Below, in pieces: positions 1 to 7,912 of a stretch of 64,000 nucleotides of DNA; the first letter of the stretch is position 1; each line of letters starts with the position of its first letter. A program made the position numbers and the translations under genes. Location of the stretch: assembly GCA_018242585.1 (NCBI GenBank), contig JAFEBQ010000027.1, positions 141,932-205,931 on the forward strand. The letters are read 5' to 3'. This stretch comes from Planctomycetota bacterium. GTDB lineage: Bacteria > Planctomycetota > Planctomycetia > Pirellulales > PNKZ01. Under the pieces are notes generated by a model. It made no database searches. It saw only the letters and a program-made list of their open reading frames with translations, and was not told the origin of the DNA.

Positions 1-12
1 CTGCGCTCACCA

Positions 13-33
13 CCTTCTCCCCGGTGGAGAAGG
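13..33 (-). terminator. Hairpin downstream of the ABC permease
   Basis: Perfect 8-bp stem CCTTCTCC/GGAGAAGG with a 5-nt loop, 17 bases past the permease stop codon. There is no clear T-run, so it may be a transcript-end hairpin or a copy of an intergenic palindrome rather than a classical intrinsic terminator. Confidence 0.45.
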
Positions 34-49
34 GTTAAATCCAATCACA

Positions 50-2335
50 TCAGAAATCTTTCCGCGCCACATAGATCGACCCCAGCGCGAGCATCACGCT
101 CAGAAACGCCAGATTACTCCACAGCGGTTGCCAAATGTCGACCTTCAAGCGTCCGGCGTCGAGGCCGCGCCGGTTGCCCATCGCCACGCTCGTCTGACCC
201 GTCAAAGCATAGTGAACCAGGTTGTCGAGTTCCGACGGCTTGGGACAAACGGTGTAGATCGGCTTGACGACGTAATAGTAAGCCTTGCTCACCAGCGACA
301 GCGGCCCTTGCCGGCGGTTGGTGACAGTCAGCCCTTCGATCGCGACTTCTGAGATTCGCGTCCCCTGGTCGGCCACCAGCAACTGGTCGTTGTCAACGAA
401 CGCGGCAGCCGAGACGTCACCGATATTGATGCCGCTGGGCACGCGTTCGGCCGAGGCCGTGGTGTCGTACAGCCAAAGCCGACCGTCATGAAACACGCCC
501 GACAGCCAGCGGCCATCGGGCGACGCGTTCAGATAGCGCGGCGTGTTGGTACGGCTGAGCGCGACGGTCATCTTTTCCTTCAAGTCGGCCGGGTCATAAA
601 ACGCGATCCGGCCATAGTCGAGCGCCAGGGCCAACGTCTTGCCGGCGTAGGTCACGATGCCTTGCGTTTCGTCCTCGATGATGGTCTCGACCCGCACCCG
701 ATACTTTTGCTTGGCATCCCGTTCGAGGATCACGAATCGTCGCCCGTCGAACAGCGCGATCTCATTGTTCGCCGGATTCAACGCGGCGCTCAACGGCGAC
801 GTCATCGATAGCCGGACGCTGGCCTCGGCAAAGTGCGAGCCCGACGTGAAGGGGACATCAAAGCCCAGCACCTTGGCCGGCGGCGATTTGTCGTCGATGC
901 TGCCATCCCAGCGATAGACTGCCAACGGCGTCACCACGAGCAGCGATCCTTCGTTGTCGAGCAGCAGCGCTTCGGGACCGGTCGGAACCGTGGGGCCGCG
1001 CTCGCGCCGCCAGTCACCCGCGGGCTTGCCGATCAACAACGGCGTCTTGTTCGACAGCGGGCCGAACTGCTGCAGCGGATTGTCGATGGCGAAAATGCGG
1101 TTGCCGGTACGATCGTAGATCGGGCCGATCATGCCGTTGAACAAGCCGAGCGCAAACGCCGGCCCCATGTCTTGGCTTCCCTCGAAGACGTCATTCCAAT
1201 CGCCCTTCGACGCATCCCAACGCCGCACCGTGCCCCCTTCGGTCACCGCCAACAGCGTGTCGCCCGCGGAGATCAGCTTCACAATCCGCTGTGGATTGAT
1301 CGACAGCGTTTCGGTGGTTGTCTTAGCCGTGCCGACCAGCCAACAGACACCCCAAAACAACACGGTGAGCACGACCGAAACGATCGCGTTCCGCCAGATC
1401 ACGCCAGCCAGCGCTGACACGGCGTAGTAAATGGCGAACAGAAACATGTAGAGCGGAATGCAGAGCAACAGCCGATGGTGCCAAAGACCGAAACGAAAGC
1501 CGAGAATCAGCCACAGTCCCCCGACCATCCAGGCCACGAGCACCAAGATGAAGGCACAGCCCCCCAGGAATTTAGTCAACAGCACCAGCGTCCGCGCCAC
1601 CGGCTTGCTGAACAGCAGGTCGATGGCCCCGGGCTCAAACGTGTGCGGAATAATTGGCGAGGTGACCAGAATCGCCGCCAGGATGCCGAGCACGCCCAGA
1701 AAGAAGCCCATCACGATCTGTAGCGTGCTCGTCAACTGCAAATGCAGGTCTTTCCGTTCCATGGGGAAAGGCCGTGACTCCCAGATGGCCCAATAAAACT
1801 GCATTTGATGCGCGCCGACCGCGCGCAGGTCGGCAGGGAACGCCGCGTCAATCGCCAGGCGATTGAACCGCGCCAACCGTTCGGCCGAGAGCTTGTCGAG
1901 ACCTTCGCCAAGCAGCGACCGGGCCTCGGGACGCAACGGAATGCCTCGCCAATCGTCCTGGTTGTACAAGTCCACCTTGGTGATCAAGCCATTGAGCTCG
2001 GCAACCAGGGCGCGGCGCAAGCGAAGCTGCTCGGGCAACTTGCCGGCCCCCGCTTCGGCCTTCTCAAGTTGTTCTTTCGTGCTGTTGCTGGCTAAATCGT
2101 AAATACGCTTGGCTGGCGAACGCGTCTCTTTTTTCCCGGCGTCGACCAGTCGCTGGGCAAAGGCGGAGGGGTTGAGAAAGCTTTCGTCGTCGAACCGTGA
2201 GGCCATGTGCTCGGTCACGCCGGCCGGCGCAATGACCAGCAGCAACAGCGTCGACAGGATGATCGAAATCCAAAGCACGCGCGATGCCAGGGCCTCGTCG
2301 AAAGAGTCACGCAAGATTGCCAGGTAAGGTCGCAT
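50..2335 (-). CDS. ABC-2 type transporter permease with a propeller-like soluble insert
   Basis: Membrane subunit of an ABC exporter, 761 aa. One membrane helix lies near residues 20-42, then a soluble stretch, then about four hydrophobic segments between roughly 200 and 338, and a single helix near 735-755 before the C-terminal RKDF. Between the last two hydrophobic regions, about residues 350-700 form a soluble region with repeated short strands such as GDTLLAVTEGGTVRRWD and DGRWLSGVFHDGRLWLYD, which look like WD40/propeller blades. Usual ABC-2 permeases are 250-400 aa, so this insert is the odd part. The partner ATPase lies 62 bases upstream on the same strand, so the two are probably one operon. 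The membrane assignment is firm, the propeller is read from pattern only, and the substrate is unknown. Confidence 0.85.
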   Translation of the reverse strand: MRPYLAILRDSFDEALASRVLWISIILSTLLLLVIAPAGVTEHMASRFDDESFLNPSAFAQRLVDAGKKETRSPAKRIYDLASNSTKEQLEKAEAGAGKLPEQLRLRRALVAELNGLITKVDLYNQDDWRGIPLRPEARSLLGEGLDKLSAERLARFNRLAIDAAFPADLRAVGAHQMQFYWAIWESRPFPMERKDLHLQLTSTLQIVMGFFLGVLGILAAILVTSPIIPHTFEPGAIDLLFSKPVARTLVLLTKFLGGCAFILVLVAWMVGGLWLILGFRFGLWHHRLLLCIPLYMFLFAIYYAVSALAGVIWRNAIVSVVLTVLFWGVCWLVGTAKTTTETLSINPQRIVKLISAGDTLLAVTEGGTVRRWDASKGDWNDVFEGSQDMGPAFALGLFNGMIGPIYDRTGNRIFAIDNPLQQFGPLSNKTPLLIGKPAGDWRRERGPTVPTGPEALLLDNEGSLLVVTPLAVYRWDGSIDDKSPPAKVLGFDVPFTSGSHFAEASVRLSMTSPLSAALNPANNEIALFDGRRFVILERDAKQKYRVRVETIIEDETQGIVTYAGKTLALALDYGRIAFYDPADLKEKMTVALSRTNTPRYLNASPDGRWLSGVFHDGRLWLYDTTASAERVPSGINIGDVSAAAFVDNDQLLVADQGTRISEVAIEGLTVTNRRQGPLSLVSKAYYYVVKPIYTVCPKPSELDNLVHYALTGQTSVAMGNRRGLDAGRLKVDIWQPLWSNLAFLSVMLALGSIYVARKDF

Positions 2336-2397
2336 GGTGTCGATTCAGTCGGTGCGTTGGGGGCGTCGCGATGCTTGCCGTATCAGGGTGGTCAAAG

Positions 2398-3387
2398 TCA
2401 CTCGGCGGCGGTCGCCTGTACAATATTCAGGAACGCTTCTTCCAAGGTCAGGCGGCGACGGGACATTTCGACCACGCTGATGCCGCGCTGGCGCAGCTGA
2501 TCCAGGCAGCGATCGACCGTCCCCTGGTCCGCGGCGCGGACGGTCACTTGCACCTGCCCCTCGGCGGTGATTTGCAACGGGCCGAACTCGAATCCTTGCA
2601 GCGCCTCGCGCGCCGCCAGCTCGCTGGCCACCAGGCTGAACCGTAACTCGCTCGACGCTTGCATGGCCACGCCGGTCGTGTGCTTGATCTCGGCCACGGG
2701 GCCTTCGCGCAGCACCAGCCCGTGGTCGAGGATCGCCACCCGGTCGCAGACCAGTTCGATCTCTTGCAGCAGGTGGCTGTTCAGGAAGATCGTCTTGCCT
2801 TGCTGCTTGAGGTCGCGCAGCACTTCGCGCATCTCGGAGCGCCCGACCGGATCGACCCCGTCGGTCGGCTCGTCCAGGATCAGCAACTCGGGCTCGTGCA
2901 ACATCGCCTGGGCCAGCCCCAACCGCTGCAGCATCCCTTTCGAGTAGCTGCCGACGTTCGTCGTGCCCCATTTGCCGAGGCCGACCTTGTCGAGCAACGC
3001 CGGCGCGCGGCGGCGGACCTCGCCGCGCGACAAGCCACTCAGACCGCCGTAATAGAACAGTGCCGAGTTGCCCGTGTGATGCCGCGGGATGCGATGATTC
3101 TCGGGCAGATAGCCGACACGAATGCGGCCATTTCGATCGCCGGCCGCGTGGCCCAAGAGCGTCGCTTCGCCGTGCGTGCGGCGGACGATCCCCAGCAGAA
3201 TCTTGATCAGCGTCGTCTTGCCGGCGCCGTTCGGCCCCAGCAGCCCGAATATCTCACCCCGCTCGACGCGGAAGGTGACCCCTCTGAGGGCTTCGACCCG
3301 GCAGCCGCCGAACAGCCCGCTGCGATAGGTTTTTTGCAAGCCGGCCACGCCAATAGCCAGCCCGTCGTGCGTTCGATCGGCAACCAC
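2398..3387 (-). CDS. ABC transporter ATP-binding protein
   Basis: Nucleotide-binding subunit that powers the adjacent permease. From the chosen start, Walker A GPNGAGKTT is near residues 52-60, the Q-loop follows in YLPEN, the signature is YSKGMLQRL near 148-156, Walker B is LLILDEP near 168-174, and the H-loop is LNSHLLQE. An extra C-terminal domain of about 100 aa ends in LTLEEAFL, a tail typical of ABC-2 exporter ATPases (CcmA/YhaQ-like). The GTG at 3387 is preferred over the TTG at 3405 because GGAGGAGAGG lies about 6 bases before the GTG and overlaps the upstream TTG. Gene order ATPase then permease is usual for this family. Confidence 0.92.
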   Translation of the reverse strand: MVADRTHDGLAIGVAGLQKTYRSGLFGGCRVEALRGVTFRVERGEIFGLLGPNGAGKTTLIKILLGIVRRTHGEATLLGHAAGDRNGRIRVGYLPENHRIPRHHTGNSALFYYGGLSGLSRGEVRRRAPALLDKVGLGKWGTTNVGSYSKGMLQRLGLAQAMLHEPELLILDEPTDGVDPVGRSEMREVLRDLKQQGKTIFLNSHLLQEIELVCDRVAILDHGLVLREGPVAEIKHTTGVAMQASSELRFSLVASELAAREALQGFEFGPLQITAEGQVQVTVRAADQGTVDRCLDQLRQRGISVVEMSRRRLTLEEAFLNIVQATAAE

Positions 3388-3511
3388 GAGCAGCCTCTCC
3401 TCCAAACAGCGCGAGCAAGTTCACCGCGAACAGTTTATGATAATCGCTCTTGCCGAGCTACCTGCCAGCTCAACTCACCCACGGTTTTGATCCACATTAG
3501 TGAGCATTGTC

Positions 3512-5209
3512 ATGCCTCGATTGCTGCTTGTGACTTTGACTGCGTTTGTTTTGCTGTTGGCCGGCATGGCCAAAGTTTCATTAGCCCAGGCCAAAAGGCC
3601 CGATCCACAGGTTGTCCTCGACAGCGTGCGCGAACAGCAGGTCATGATTCCCATGCGCGACGGCGTGCGGTTGTCGGCCTATGTCTACTTGCCGCGCGGC
3701 GAGGGGCCCTGGCCGGTGATCTTTGAACAGCGCTACGCCGATGTCTCGGCCAAGACCACGCGGGCCAGCTTTGCCGCGCTGGCCGCGCGCGGCTACGCAG
3801 TGGCTGTCGTCAACTTTCGTGGCACGCACCTTTCGGAAGGAACTTGGGTCGGCTATCGCGCGCTGGGCTGGGGAGAGCAAAAAGACGGCTACGACATTTG
3901 CGAGTGGCTGGCCGTGCAGCCCTGGTCGACCGGCAAGGTGGGAACCTTCGGCAGCTCGCAAGGGGGCTTCGTGCAGAACTTCCTGGCGGTCACGCGGCCG
4001 CCCCACTTGGTGGCCCAGTACATGATCGATACCGGACTCAGCTTGTTCCATGAAGGCTATCGCATCGGCGGCATCACGCGGCCCCAGCGGTTCCTCGAAG
4101 CAGGCAAGCTGTGTCGCAATCCGGACGACAATCGCCGCCTGCTCGACGAATGGTATCGGCATCCCAACTACGACGACTATTGGGCGGCCGAAAACTGTGC
4201 CTTGCATTTCGACAAGATGAACGTCCCGTGCTTCACGGTCGGCAGTTGGTTCGACTTTATGTGCATCGGCTCGATCGAAAGCTATCGCGGCCGGCGGCAA
4301 CACGGCGGCCCAGGTGGGCGGGGTCAGCAACAACTGTTGATCGGCCCGTGGCTGCATGGTCGCTACAAAGATACGAACGTCGCGGGCGAGATGACCTTTC
4401 CCGAGCGCGCGCGGTTCGCGATGGAAGATCACCTCGTCCGCTGGTTCGATCATTACCTGAAAGGGATCGACAACGGCGTCGAGCGCGAGCCGACCGTGCG
4501 CTACTACACGATGGGAGCGCTGGGCGAAGCCAACGCGCCGGGCAACGTCTGGCGCACGGCCGATGATTGGCCAGTCGCGGCCAAGGACACGCCGTATTAT
4601 CTGGCTGCGGGTGAGCAATTGTCGCTCGGCGCGCCGACCAGCGGCGAGGGGAAGACCGAGTTCCGCGCCGATCCCGTGCATCCCAACGAGATTCCCGGCC
4701 GGGCCTTCCCGGGAGCGCGCGACGCCCGGGCTTTTGAACGCCAGAGTGAAGTCCGCACCTTTACGACTGAGGTATTGGAGCAGCCGGTCGAATGGACCGG
4801 GCTGGTGCGGGCCGAGTTGCAAGTCTCCTCATCCGCCCGCGACACCGACTTTATCGTCCGCGTTTGCGACGTGTACCCCGACGGCCGGTCGATGTTGCTG
4901 GTCGACTATGTCCGCCGCGCCCGGTATCGCGAAGGGTACGACCATGAAGCCTTGCTGAAGCCGGGCGAGATCGTGCCGCTGAACTTCGACATCGGTTGGA
5001 TCAGCCAGGTGTTCAACCGCGGCCACCGCATTCGCGTCACCGTGGCCAGCACCGGCGCGCCGTTCTTCGAGCCCAACCCCAACACCGGGCTGCCTCTGAC
5101 CATTGACCCGCCCAGCGAACAAGTCGTAGCCGTCAACGCGGTCCATCACAATCGCCAGCACGCATCACGCATCGTCGCCCCGATGGTCGCCGTCACTAAG
5201 AAAGATTAA
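3512..5209 (+). CDS. Secreted CocE/NonD family alpha/beta hydrolase
   Basis: Serine hydrolase of the X-Pro dipeptidyl-peptidase (S15)/CocE family, which cleaves esters or peptides; exact substrate unknown. The N-terminus (LLLVTLTAFVLLLAG) is a Sec signal peptide ending near LAQA. The core carries GSSQGG with the nucleophile near Ser149, a PWLHGR segment near the catalytic His, and the C-terminal jelly-roll domain typical of the family (SSSARDTDFIVRVCDVYPDG). The ATG at 3512 is preferred over the GTG at 3500 because it begins directly with the signal peptide. It is transcribed divergently from the ABC pair. A paralogue lies at 32284-34161. Confidence 0.9.
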   Translation: MPRLLLVTLTAFVLLLAGMAKVSLAQAKRPDPQVVLDSVREQQVMIPMRDGVRLSAYVYLPRGEGPWPVIFEQRYADVSAKTTRASFAALAARGYAVAVVNFRGTHLSEGTWVGYRALGWGEQKDGYDICEWLAVQPWSTGKVGTFGSSQGGFVQNFLAVTRPPHLVAQYMIDTGLSLFHEGYRIGGITRPQRFLEAGKLCRNPDDNRRLLDEWYRHPNYDDYWAAENCALHFDKMNVPCFTVGSWFDFMCIGSIESYRGRRQHGGPGGRGQQQLLIGPWLHGRYKDTNVAGEMTFPERARFAMEDHLVRWFDHYLKGIDNGVEREPTVRYYTMGALGEANAPGNVWRTADDWPVAAKDTPYYLAAGEQLSLGAPTSGEGKTEFRADPVHPNEIPGRAFPGARDARAFERQSEVRTFTTEVLEQPVEWTGLVRAELQVSSSARDTDFIVRVCDVYPDGRSMLLVDYVRRARYREGYDHEALLKPGEIVPLNFDIGWISQVFNRGHRIRVTVASTGAPFFEPNPNTGLPLTIDPPSEQVVAVNAVHHNRQHASRIVAPMVAVTKKD

Positions 5210-5253
5210 CCACAAGGCACGGTGACACGGAGGTTTGCACGGAGTTTGTGGAG
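5205..5253 (+). repeat. Dispersed ACCACGGAG-type repeat, left copy
   Basis: Begins over the stop codon of the CocE gene (ATTAACCAC) and continues with CACGG, GACACGGAGG and GCACGGAG units. Bases 5218-5253 match the reverse complement of 5879-5914 at 30 of 36 positions, so the M50 gene is bracketed by inverted copies. Function unknown. Confidence 0.6.
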
Positions 5254-5293
5254 AAATGCGCTGAGGGGATGGGGAGAAGAGGGCGAAAGTTCT

Positions 5294-5857
5294 CTATTCG
5301 CCGCCGATACTGAGCGCGAGGGCGAGCAACGCCACGCTTGCCGCAGTCGTTGAGTAAACGACGCATGGCTTGATCGGTTCGCGTTGTTGGCCGAGGCCGA
5401 AGTAGCGACCTTGTCGGTGCCAGAGCCAGAGGCCCGGCGGCACGGCCGCGATGCCGAACAGCCAGAGGGACCAAAGCGGCCCGCCGTGACGGATGATTTC
5501 GCCGCAATCGCCGACCCGATCGAACGAGCCCAGCCCCAGATACAGCCCGTTCGCCAACAAACAGAAGCCGGCAAAGAAGCGCAAGACGAACGCCTCGGCC
5601 GCTCGCGCCAGCGCCGCAGCGCCCCAGAACAACGCAGGCATCGTGCCCCCGACAATCGGTCCCGCCCAGGCCACGGCGAGCGGACGCGGATTGCTCGCCA
5701 GATCAGTCCGCGAAAACGTCCACGGAGTTAGCACCACACGGGCCACGCTGCCGCCGGTGAGCCACGCCCCCAGGCAATGCCCGGCCTCATGCACCGCCTG
5801 CATGCCGAGCCACGATGTAACCAACGTCGCAATGATTAACGCCACGCGCAACAGCAA
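5294..5857 (-). CDS. Small M50-like membrane zinc metalloprotease homologue
   Basis: A 187-aa polytopic membrane protein. The first hydrophobic segment leads into HEAGH at residues 23-27, the HExxH zinc motif of site-2-protease-type enzymes, embedded in the membrane as in that family. About four further hydrophobic segments follow, with DRVGDCGEI near residue 117 as a possible place for the third ligand. It has no PDZ or CBS domain and is shorter than usual M50 proteases. The start is uncertain: TTG at 5857 is taken, but a GAGGGGG Shine-Dalgarno fits TTG at 5851 better. It is flanked by inverted copies of a short repeat. Substrate unknown. Confidence 0.7.
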   Translation of the reverse strand: MLLRVALIIATLVTSWLGMQAVHEAGHCLGAWLTGGSVARVVLTPWTFSRTDLASNPRPLAVAWAGPIVGGTMPALFWGAAALARAAEAFVLRFFAGFCLLANGLYLGLGSFDRVGDCGEIIRHGGPLWSLWLFGIAAVPPGLWLWHRQGRYFGLGQQREPIKPCVVYSTTAASVALLALALSIGGE

Positions 5858-6066
5858 TACCCCCTCTACTCACCTGTCCTCCGCCAACTCCGTGCCAACC
5901 ACCGTGTCGCAGTGTCTCCGTGATTGGCCAAGCGTTTCCATCGCAAGTGGGGCCGGCGGAACTGTCAGCCCGCCATTGTGGCTTGTGGACGAGCGCGCTG
6001 GAAGCGGCTTCCTGCGCCATTGATTGCCCGCATTTGGCCGCCACAATGGAGGTTCTGATCAAACGG
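5858..6066. other. Gene-free stretch between the M50 and RidA genes (left part)
   Basis: Part of a 382-base gap. It contains the right copy of the ACCACGGAG-type repeat (5879-5935) and then unremarkable sequence up to the composite palindromic element at 6067. No convincing open frame or promoter was seen. Confidence 0.5.
5879..5935 (-). repeat. Dispersed ACCACGGAG-type repeat, right copy (inverted)
   Basis: On the minus strand it reads ATCACGGAGACAC, GACACGGTGG, GGCACGGAG and then GGCGGAGG, just upstream of the M50 gene start. It is the inverted partner of 5218-5253 (30 of 36 positions over the best block). Confidence 0.6.
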
Positions 6067-6201
6067 GGGTAGCCCCGACAACTTGTTGTCGGGGTTGCGC
6101 AGCAACAAGAGGGAAATGGGCTGAGCCGCAAGGCGCGCGACCGTTGCCCCGACTCCTCTTGTCGCTTGCGCGACCTGGACAACAAGTTGTCCAGGCTACC
6201 C
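6067..6201. repeat. Composite palindromic element, copy A
   Basis: An outer stem GGGTAGCC/GGCTACCC (6067-6074 and 6194-6201) encloses two separate hairpins: CCCCGACAA-cttg-TTGTCGGGG (6073-6094) and CCTGGACAA-caag-TTGTCCAGG (6174-6195). Inside these lies an imperfect inverted pair, TTGCGCAGCAACAAGAGG (6095-6112) and CCTCTTGTCGCTTGCGCGA (6155-6173). The same architecture recurs at 6625-6779 with different hairpin sequences. It is non-coding and lies just upstream of ridA. Confidence 0.75.
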
Positions 6202-6239
6202 GATGGTGCTTATTTTTCCATAACACACGATTTCATGCC

Positions 6240-6596
6240 ATGAACCAAATCAAGCGTATCGGCGCTGGCCCGCGCTGGTCGGAAATTGTCATTCACCAGG
6301 GAACCGCCCGCTGGGTTGAGGTGGCCGAGTCGCCGGCGCTCGACGCCCGCGGGCAGATCGCGCAAGTCTTGACGCAAATCGACGCCACGCTCGCCAGCCT
6401 TTCGGCCGATCGCACGCGATTACTGCAGGTGATCATCTACCTGGCCGATCTGGCCGACGCGCCCGCGCTGAACGAGTTGTGGGACGCCTGGGTTCCGGCG
6501 GGGCACGCCCCGGTGCGGGCCTGTGTCGGCGTGCAACTGGGGGCTGGCTACAAGGTCGAAATGGTCCTCACCGCCGCGGCTGATGACGCGCGCTGA
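6240..6596 (+). CDS. RidA (YjgF/YER057c/UK114) family protein
   Basis: A 118-aa cytosolic protein of the RidA fold. Family members form trimers; the archetype deaminates reactive enamines and imines released by PLP enzymes. The C-terminal part APVRACVGVQL...VEMVLTAA matches the family end, with the Arg in VRAC corresponding to the conserved carboxylate-binding Arg. ISTLADLADAPALN-type spacing in the middle (VIIYLADLADAPALNELW) is also family-like. The ATG at 6240 gives the standard length; the frame is open further upstream but would run through the palindromic element. No clear Shine-Dalgarno. It is an isolated gene flanked on both sides by composite palindromes. Confidence 0.82.
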   Translation: MNQIKRIGAGPRWSEIVIHQGTARWVEVAESPALDARGQIAQVLTQIDATLASLSADRTRLLQVIIYLADLADAPALNELWDAWVPAGHAPVRACVGVQLGAGYKVEMVLTAAADDAR

Positions 6597-6624
6597 GACG
6601 AACCCGCCACACGCCGCCTAGGTC

Positions 6625-6779
6625 GGGTGGCCTCGATTGCCACGCAATCGGGGTTGCGCAGCAACAAGAAACTTGATGAGCGCCGAATGCTTGACCATTG
6701 ACGCTTGTTATCTAGGGAGCGCGTCGCCCGAGGTTTCTTGCGGCCTTCGGCCGCCCAGGTGCAAGCACCTGGGCCACCC
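6625..6779. repeat. Composite palindromic element, copy B
   Basis: An outer stem GGGTGGCC/GGCCACCC (6625-6632 and 6772-6779) encloses hairpins CCTCGATTGC-cac-GCAATCGGGG (6631-6653, one T:G pair) and CCCAGGTGC-aa-GCACCTGGG (6754-6773). Inner pair: TTGCGCAGCAACAAGAAAC (6654-6672) against GTTTCTTGC (6733-6741), with a further GCGGCC-ttc-GGCCGC hairpin. TTGCGCAGCAACAAG is identical to copy A while the hairpins differ in sequence but not in form. Confidence 0.75.
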
Positions 6780-6809
6780 GATGCGCGCTCGCTTAAAGGC
6801 TCGGTGCGA

Positions 6810-7895
6810 TTACTTAGCTTCGGGCAACGGGTGGCGCTGGTCGGCGGCGATGAAGTATCCGTCTTTCAGGAACCGCACGGTGTCTTCCTGCACCCGGCGA
6901 TCGTTCATCGTCAAGGGGTGCAGCACCGGCACCACCGTAAAGTCGGCGGCCCCATCAAGCCGCGTCGTCGCCACGGTAAGCACAAAGTCGTCGTCGCCGT
7001 CAAGGTGCGAATTGTAGCCGCGTTGGTCGCCCAGTCCGCCGGCGATGATGCCGAACTCGCACTTCGGCGTGGCCAGGTGCCGCTCGACTTCGCCCCACTT
7101 CGGACCAAGTTCCACGGCCGCGTCCCCGAGCACCAGCTCGAACAGCTTGTAGGTTCCTAGTTCCGTGGCCAGTTCGGCGCCATGGTTCGGCGGCGCGAGC
7201 ATGACGAACCGCTTGATTCGCTTGTCGGGTGTGCGCCCAATCGACGGGTTGTCATTGTCGGCCAAATAATGGCGAATGATCAGGTTGCCCATGCTGTGCC
7301 CGACGAAGTCGATCTCGCTGACCTGGTCCAGGTGGCTGATCACGCGGGCCAGCGACTGGGCATGCTCGGCCAGACTGCCACGCGTACTGGCGTAGCCGAC
7401 GTTCACTGTCTGGAATCCTTGCTGGTTCAGGTACTCACACAACGGTTCCATCTTGGCGCGCCAGCCACCCAGGCCGTGCAGCACAATCACCACGCGGCCC
7501 GTCATGGGCACCAGCTTCTTGTCGCGCTTGATCTTCTCGAGTTCCGCGGCGCACGTCTCAAACGTGCCCCAGGTCAGCCGCGTTTCCTTCTTATCCAAGA
7601 GCCGACAGTGCCCGGTCAGCGAGTGGCGTTGAATGCGATATTCACGGAAGATGAGCTCGTCGTCCCACAGTTGAATGCCCCCCATGGTGGACTTGCTCCA
7701 CCGCTTGAAGAATCGCTCGGTCTCGGCTTCGTCGCGCCCCGTGGGGGGCTCGTCGCCGGGGGCGGGTTCGCGCCCGACCGAGGGGGCATTGGGGGCCGGC
7801 TCGGCCGCCGAGGAGGTGGAGATGACCAGCGCGAGGGCGAAGCTCAGAATGGGCGCGCGCACGACCGCGCGTTCGAGCCAGGATTTGAGGTGCAT
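6810..7895 (-). CDS. Secreted alpha/beta hydrolase (lipase-like)
   Basis: A 361-aa serine hydrolase. The N-terminus has a hydrophobic segment (ILSFALALVISTSSA) consistent with a Sec signal peptide, followed by a low-complexity Pro/Glu linker. The catalytic domain begins at VVIVLHGLGG (oxyanion-hole HG near 140) and carries GHSMGN with the nucleophile Ser near 201; DLHPLT-like VPVLHPLTMND near the end could supply the His. The layout resembles esterases/lipases of the LipA/PGAP1-like type. ACGGAGAG sits before the ATG. The SDR gene ends 17 bases upstream, so the two are probably co-transcribed. Substrate unknown. Confidence 0.85.
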   Translation of the reverse strand: MHLKSWLERAVVRAPILSFALALVISTSSAAEPAPNAPSVGREPAPGDEPPTGRDEAETERFFKRWSKSTMGGIQLWDDELIFREYRIQRHSLTGHCRLLDKKETRLTWGTFETCAAELEKIKRDKKLVPMTGRVVIVLHGLGGWRAKMEPLCEYLNQQGFQTVNVGYASTRGSLAEHAQSLARVISHLDQVSEIDFVGHSMGNLIIRHYLADNDNPSIGRTPDKRIKRFVMLAPPNHGAELATELGTYKLFELVLGDAAVELGPKWGEVERHLATPKCEFGIIAGGLGDQRGYNSHLDGDDDFVLTVATTRLDGAADFTVVPVLHPLTMNDRRVQEDTVRFLKDGYFIAADQRHPLPEAK

Positions 7896-7912
7896 ACGGC
7901 TCTCTCCGTGAT

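Noticed and set aside
3581-4822. 413-codon open frame antisense to the CocE gene
   Set aside because: No domain and no Shine-Dalgarno; shadow of the real hydrolase gene.
5218-5914. Insertion sequence or transposon around the M50 gene
   Set aside because: The inverted repeats have no transposase between them and no target duplication was seen; a repeat family is more likely.
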